Made by a program: the position numbers and the translations under genes. Below, in pieces: positions 41,071-42,708 of a stretch of 42,708 nucleotides of DNA. Under the pieces are notes generated by a model. That model was not told the origin of the DNA and did no database searches. It saw nothing but the letters and a program-made list of their open reading frames with translations. The stretch comes from Candidatus Cryptobacteroides intestinigallinarum. GTDB taxonomy: Bacteria; Bacteroidota; Bacteroidia; Bacteroidales; UBA932. Position 1 is the stretch's first letter. Each line of letters starts with the position of its first letter. Location: assembly GCA_017694785.1 (NCBI GenBank), contig JADIMK010000045.1, forward strand, positions 1-42,708, given 5' to 3'.

Positions 41071-41105
41071 CGCCCCCTACGTAGTGTAGGGGTCGCAATT
41101 TTTTT
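41070..41105 (+). terminator. Terminator-like hairpin between the rplM promoter and gene
   Basis: CCCCTAC (41074-41080) pairs with GTAGGGG (41086-41092) around a five-base loop, extended by GCG/CGC across one C-T mismatch, followed by seven T residues (41099-41105). It could end transcripts coming from the glycan locus and/or act as an early attenuator of rplM, since the predicted rplM start lies within its left arm. Confidence 0.7.
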
Positions 41106-41131
41106 AGTATTAACCATTAAAAATCAAGACA

Positions 41132-41584
41132 GTGGACACACAGAGTTACAAGACTGTATCGCTGAAAGCCGGCGATATCAAGAAAGAGTGGGTTGTCATT
41201 GATGCTACCGACTTGGTGCTCGGCCGTCTTGCTTCCAGGATCGCTCTTGTCCTTCGCGGCAAGAACAAGCCTAGCTTCACTCCTAATATGGACTGCGGTG
41301 ACAACGTCATCGTGATCAATGCAGGAAAGATCAGGCTCACCGGAAAGAAGATGACTGACAGGGTCTATGTCCGCCACACCGGTTATCCGGGCGGTCAGAG
41401 ATACACCACACCAAAGGAGATTCTGCACAAGAAACCTACCGAATTGGTAAGGATGGCTGTCAAAGGCATGCTTCCAAAGAACCGTCTCGGGTCAAAGCTC
41501 CTCGGAAACCTCTATCTCTATGAGGGAAGCGAGCATCCTCACGAGGCACAGAAACCAAGAACAATCAAGTTAAACGAAATTTAA
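41132..41584 (+). CDS. rplM: 50S ribosomal protein L13
   Basis: Early-assembly protein of the large subunit. The 150-residue product has the L13 core: [53 protein letters not shown], and [14 protein letters not shown]. Translation starts at GTG 41132; [15 protein letters not shown] is the expected Bacteroidetes N terminus and no upstream ATG is suitable. rpsI follows after 7 bases, the universal L13-S9 pair. Confidence 0.97.
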   Translation: MDTQSYKTVSLKAGDIKKEWVVIDATDLVLGRLASRIALVLRGKNKPSFTPNMDCGDNVIVINAGKIRLTGKKMTDRVYVRHTGYPGGQRYTTPKEILHKKPTELVRMAVKGMLPKNRLGSKLLGNLYLYEGSEHPHEAQKPRTIKLNEI

Positions 41585-41591
41585 GCAGAGC

Positions 41592-41981
41592 ATGAAACAA
41601 GTAAACGCCCTTGGAAGACGTAAATCAGCAGTCGCACGCGTTTATCTCGTGCCTGGCAAAGGCAACATCACAATCAACGGCCGCGAACTCAATGAATATT
41701 TCGTTGATCCAGCACTCCGCTACATCGTGAACCAGCCTTTTGAAGTGACAGGTACGACCGCTCAGTTTGACGTAAAGGCCAACCTCGACGGTGGCGGAAT
41801 CAAAGGTCAGGCAGAAGCGATGAGACTCGGTATTGCCCGCGCTCTCTGTGAGGTGGACAAAGAGGCTTACCGCTCTACACTCAAGGCCGCAGGATTCCTT
41901 ACACGTGATGCACGTGAAGTCGAGAGAAAGAAGCCTGGTCAGCCTGGTGCACGTAGACGCTTCCAGTTCAGTAAACGTTAA
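41592..41981 (+). CDS. rpsI: 30S ribosomal protein S9
   Basis: Small-subunit head protein whose C-terminal tail reaches the P-site tRNA. The 129-residue product has the N-terminal [30 protein letters not shown] and the conserved basic end [16 protein letters not shown]. It is the second gene of the rplM-rpsI operon, 7 bases after rplM. The 218-base gap to rpsB that follows is unusually long for this operon and holds structured sequence. Confidence 0.97.
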   Translation: MKQVNALGRRKSAVARVYLVPGKGNITINGRELNEYFVDPALRYIVNQPFEVTGTTAQFDVKANLDGGGIKGQAEAMRLGIARALCEVDKEAYRSTLKAAGFLTRDAREVERKKPGQPGARRRFQFSKR

Positions 41982-42014
41982 TCGTTCTTATCTGTTGATT
42001 TACAAGAAAGCACA

Positions 42015-42165
42015 GTCCGGAGTAAAATTCCAGGACCCATGCTGCGGATGTGAATCCGCTGTGGCTGCCTGAATTTGCCGTGACTGCGGAAAACCGGTGG
42101 GACCGGCAAGGCCGCTGCCCGACGGTTGAAGAAAAGAGCCCGACAGGGAACCGGCAAAGACCTGG
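42015..42165 (+). ncRNA. Candidate structured leader RNA upstream of rpsB
   Basis: The rpsI-rpsB spacer is GC-rich and contains four or more separate hairpins: A, GTCC+GGA with TCC+GGAC (42015-42036, one bulge); B, GCGGAT/ATCCGC closed by GTGA (42044-42059); D, GCGG/CCGC (42086-42089 with 42112-42115) enclosing CCGGT/ACCGG with a GGG loop (42094-42106); E, CGGTT/AACCG (42123-42127 with 42149-42153) enclosing CCC/GGG with a GACA loop. CCTGG (42161-42165) can instead pair with CCAGG (42030-42034) in hairpin A, a possible switch. Autoregulation by S2 is the natural hypothesis; not proven. Confidence 0.5.
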
Positions 42166-42199
42166 AGGGAAATTAAAGAACAAGTAAAATTTAAAGACA

Positions 42200-42708
42200 A
42201 TGCCAAGAACAAATTTCCAGGAACTGCTTGATGCAGGTGTCCACTTCGGACACTTGGCGAGAAAATGGAATCCGAAAATGGCTCCGTACATCTTCGACCA
42301 GAAGAACGGGATCCATATTATCGACCTGCATAAAAGTATAGTAAAGATCGATGAGGCTGCAAATGTGATGAAACAGCTTGCGCGTTCTGGCCGCAAGATC
42401 CTTTTCGTAGCCACAAAGAAACAGGCAAAAGAGATTGTCGCTGAGAAAGCAGCTGCAGTCAACATGCCATACGTGACAGAAAGATGGCCTGGTGGAATGC
42501 TTACCAATTTCATGACCATCCGCAAGGCTGTCAAGAAGATGAATACCATCGACAAGATGATGGAAGATGGTACTTTCGATACTCTCGCAAAACGTGAGCG
42601 CCTCCAGATCACCCGTCAGAGGGCGAAGCTCGAGAAGAACCTCGGCTCCATCAAGGATCTGAGCCGTCTCCCTTCAGCACTTTTCGTAGTGGACGTACAG
42701 AAAGAGAT
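42200..42708 (+). CDS. rpsB: 30S ribosomal protein S2 (3' end beyond window)
   Basis: Small-subunit protein. The visible 169 residues match the S2 N-terminal two thirds: FQELLDAGVHFGHLARKWNPKM, YIFDQKNGIHIIDLHKSI, ILFVATKKQAKEIV and ERWPGGMLTNF. The frame stays open to the window end, so the stop codon and probably tsf, its usual partner, lie outside. Start ATG at 42200 gives MPRTNFQELL, typical for the phylum. It is preceded by a 218-base structured spacer rather than a direct junction with rpsI. Confidence 0.97.
   Translation, partial: MPRTNFQELLDAGVHFGHLARKWNPKMAPYIFDQKNGIHIIDLHKSIVKIDEAANVMKQLARSGRKILFVATKKQAKEIVAEKAAAVNMPYVTERWPGGMLTNFMTIRKAVKKMNTIDKMMEDGTFDTLAKRERLQITRQRAKLEKNLGSIKDLSRLPSALFVVDVQKE

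Noticed and set aside
42015..42170. Resemblance of the rpsB leader to a cobalamin riboswitch (GATGTGAATCCGC, a GACCTGG near the 3' end)
   Set aside because: The B12 box (AGYCAGGAGACCTGCC-like), the GCCACTG segment and their order are missing, and the downstream gene is ribosomal, not cobalamin related.
1..42708. CRISPR arrays, tRNA or rRNA genes, insertion sequences, prophage genes, attachment sites
   Set aside because: No regularly spaced repeats, cloverleaf-type sequences, transposase or integrase frames, or terminal inverted repeats were seen; genes are contiguous and housekeeping in nature.

Overview
The window is a gene-dense chromosomal segment (no intergenic gap over about 220 bases) from a member of the Bacteroidetes, most likely a gut-type Bacteroidales. 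The taxonomic evidence is: a SusC/SusD outer-membrane pair followed by surface lipoproteins; the Bacteroidetes-type promoter signature (a -7 box TAnnTTTG, at two sites with a TTTG -33 box exactly 19 bases upstream) in front of many genes; weak or absent Shine-Dalgarno sequences; a type B SdhC; a fused DAHP synthase-chorismate mutase; and several Bacteroidetes-typical families of unknown function (DUF3109, DUF2007, DUF1735). I cannot name genus or species. Base composition and codon use look uniform, and I see no insertion sequence, prophage, tRNA, rRNA or CRISPR array.

Layout. 39-5738 (minus) is the rod-shape operon mreB-mreC-mreD-mrdA(PBP2)-rodA. 5861-9567 holds ispD (+), an Lrp/AsnC regulator (-) with a palindromic operator-like promoter region, and topA (-). 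9729-14042 (+) is pbp1A-ddl-prmC. 14238-15563 (+) is an exported protein of unknown function. A TPR protein and a U32/RlhA-like protein form a minus-strand pair (15560-18552). 18647-21819 (+) holds an M16-like protein lacking the zinc motif, then a DUF3109 protein. 21771-25053 holds a small DUF2007 protein, two membrane proteins of unknown function, hemW and a PspC-domain protein. 25202-27016 is aminopeptidase P. 27193-27888 is an sdhC standing apart from sdhA/sdhB. 28001-33790 holds pyrH, frr, a DAHP synthase/chorismate mutase, lpxK, dusB and pfkA.

33899-41010 is a compact polysaccharide utilisation locus (susC-susD-GH18-DUF1735/LamG) driven by a consensus promoter and flanked by hairpins. 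The architecture resembles loci that harvest N-glycans with an endo-beta-N-acetylglucosaminidase, but regulator and exoglycosidase genes are absent from the window. The final segment is rplM-rpsI-rpsB (rpsB is cut by the window end). It has a terminator-like hairpin between the rplM promoter and gene, and a GC-rich, multi-hairpin spacer before rpsB that looks like a cis-regulatory RNA.

Most of the window is housekeeping: envelope growth (MreBCD, PBP2, RodA, PBP1A, Ddl, LpxK), translation (PrmC, Frr, DusB, r-proteins) and central metabolism. The best candidates for new biology are the rpsB leader, the rplM leader hairpin, the glycan locus with its leader hairpin, the isolated sdhC, the M16 pseudoenzyme and the operator-like palindromes.
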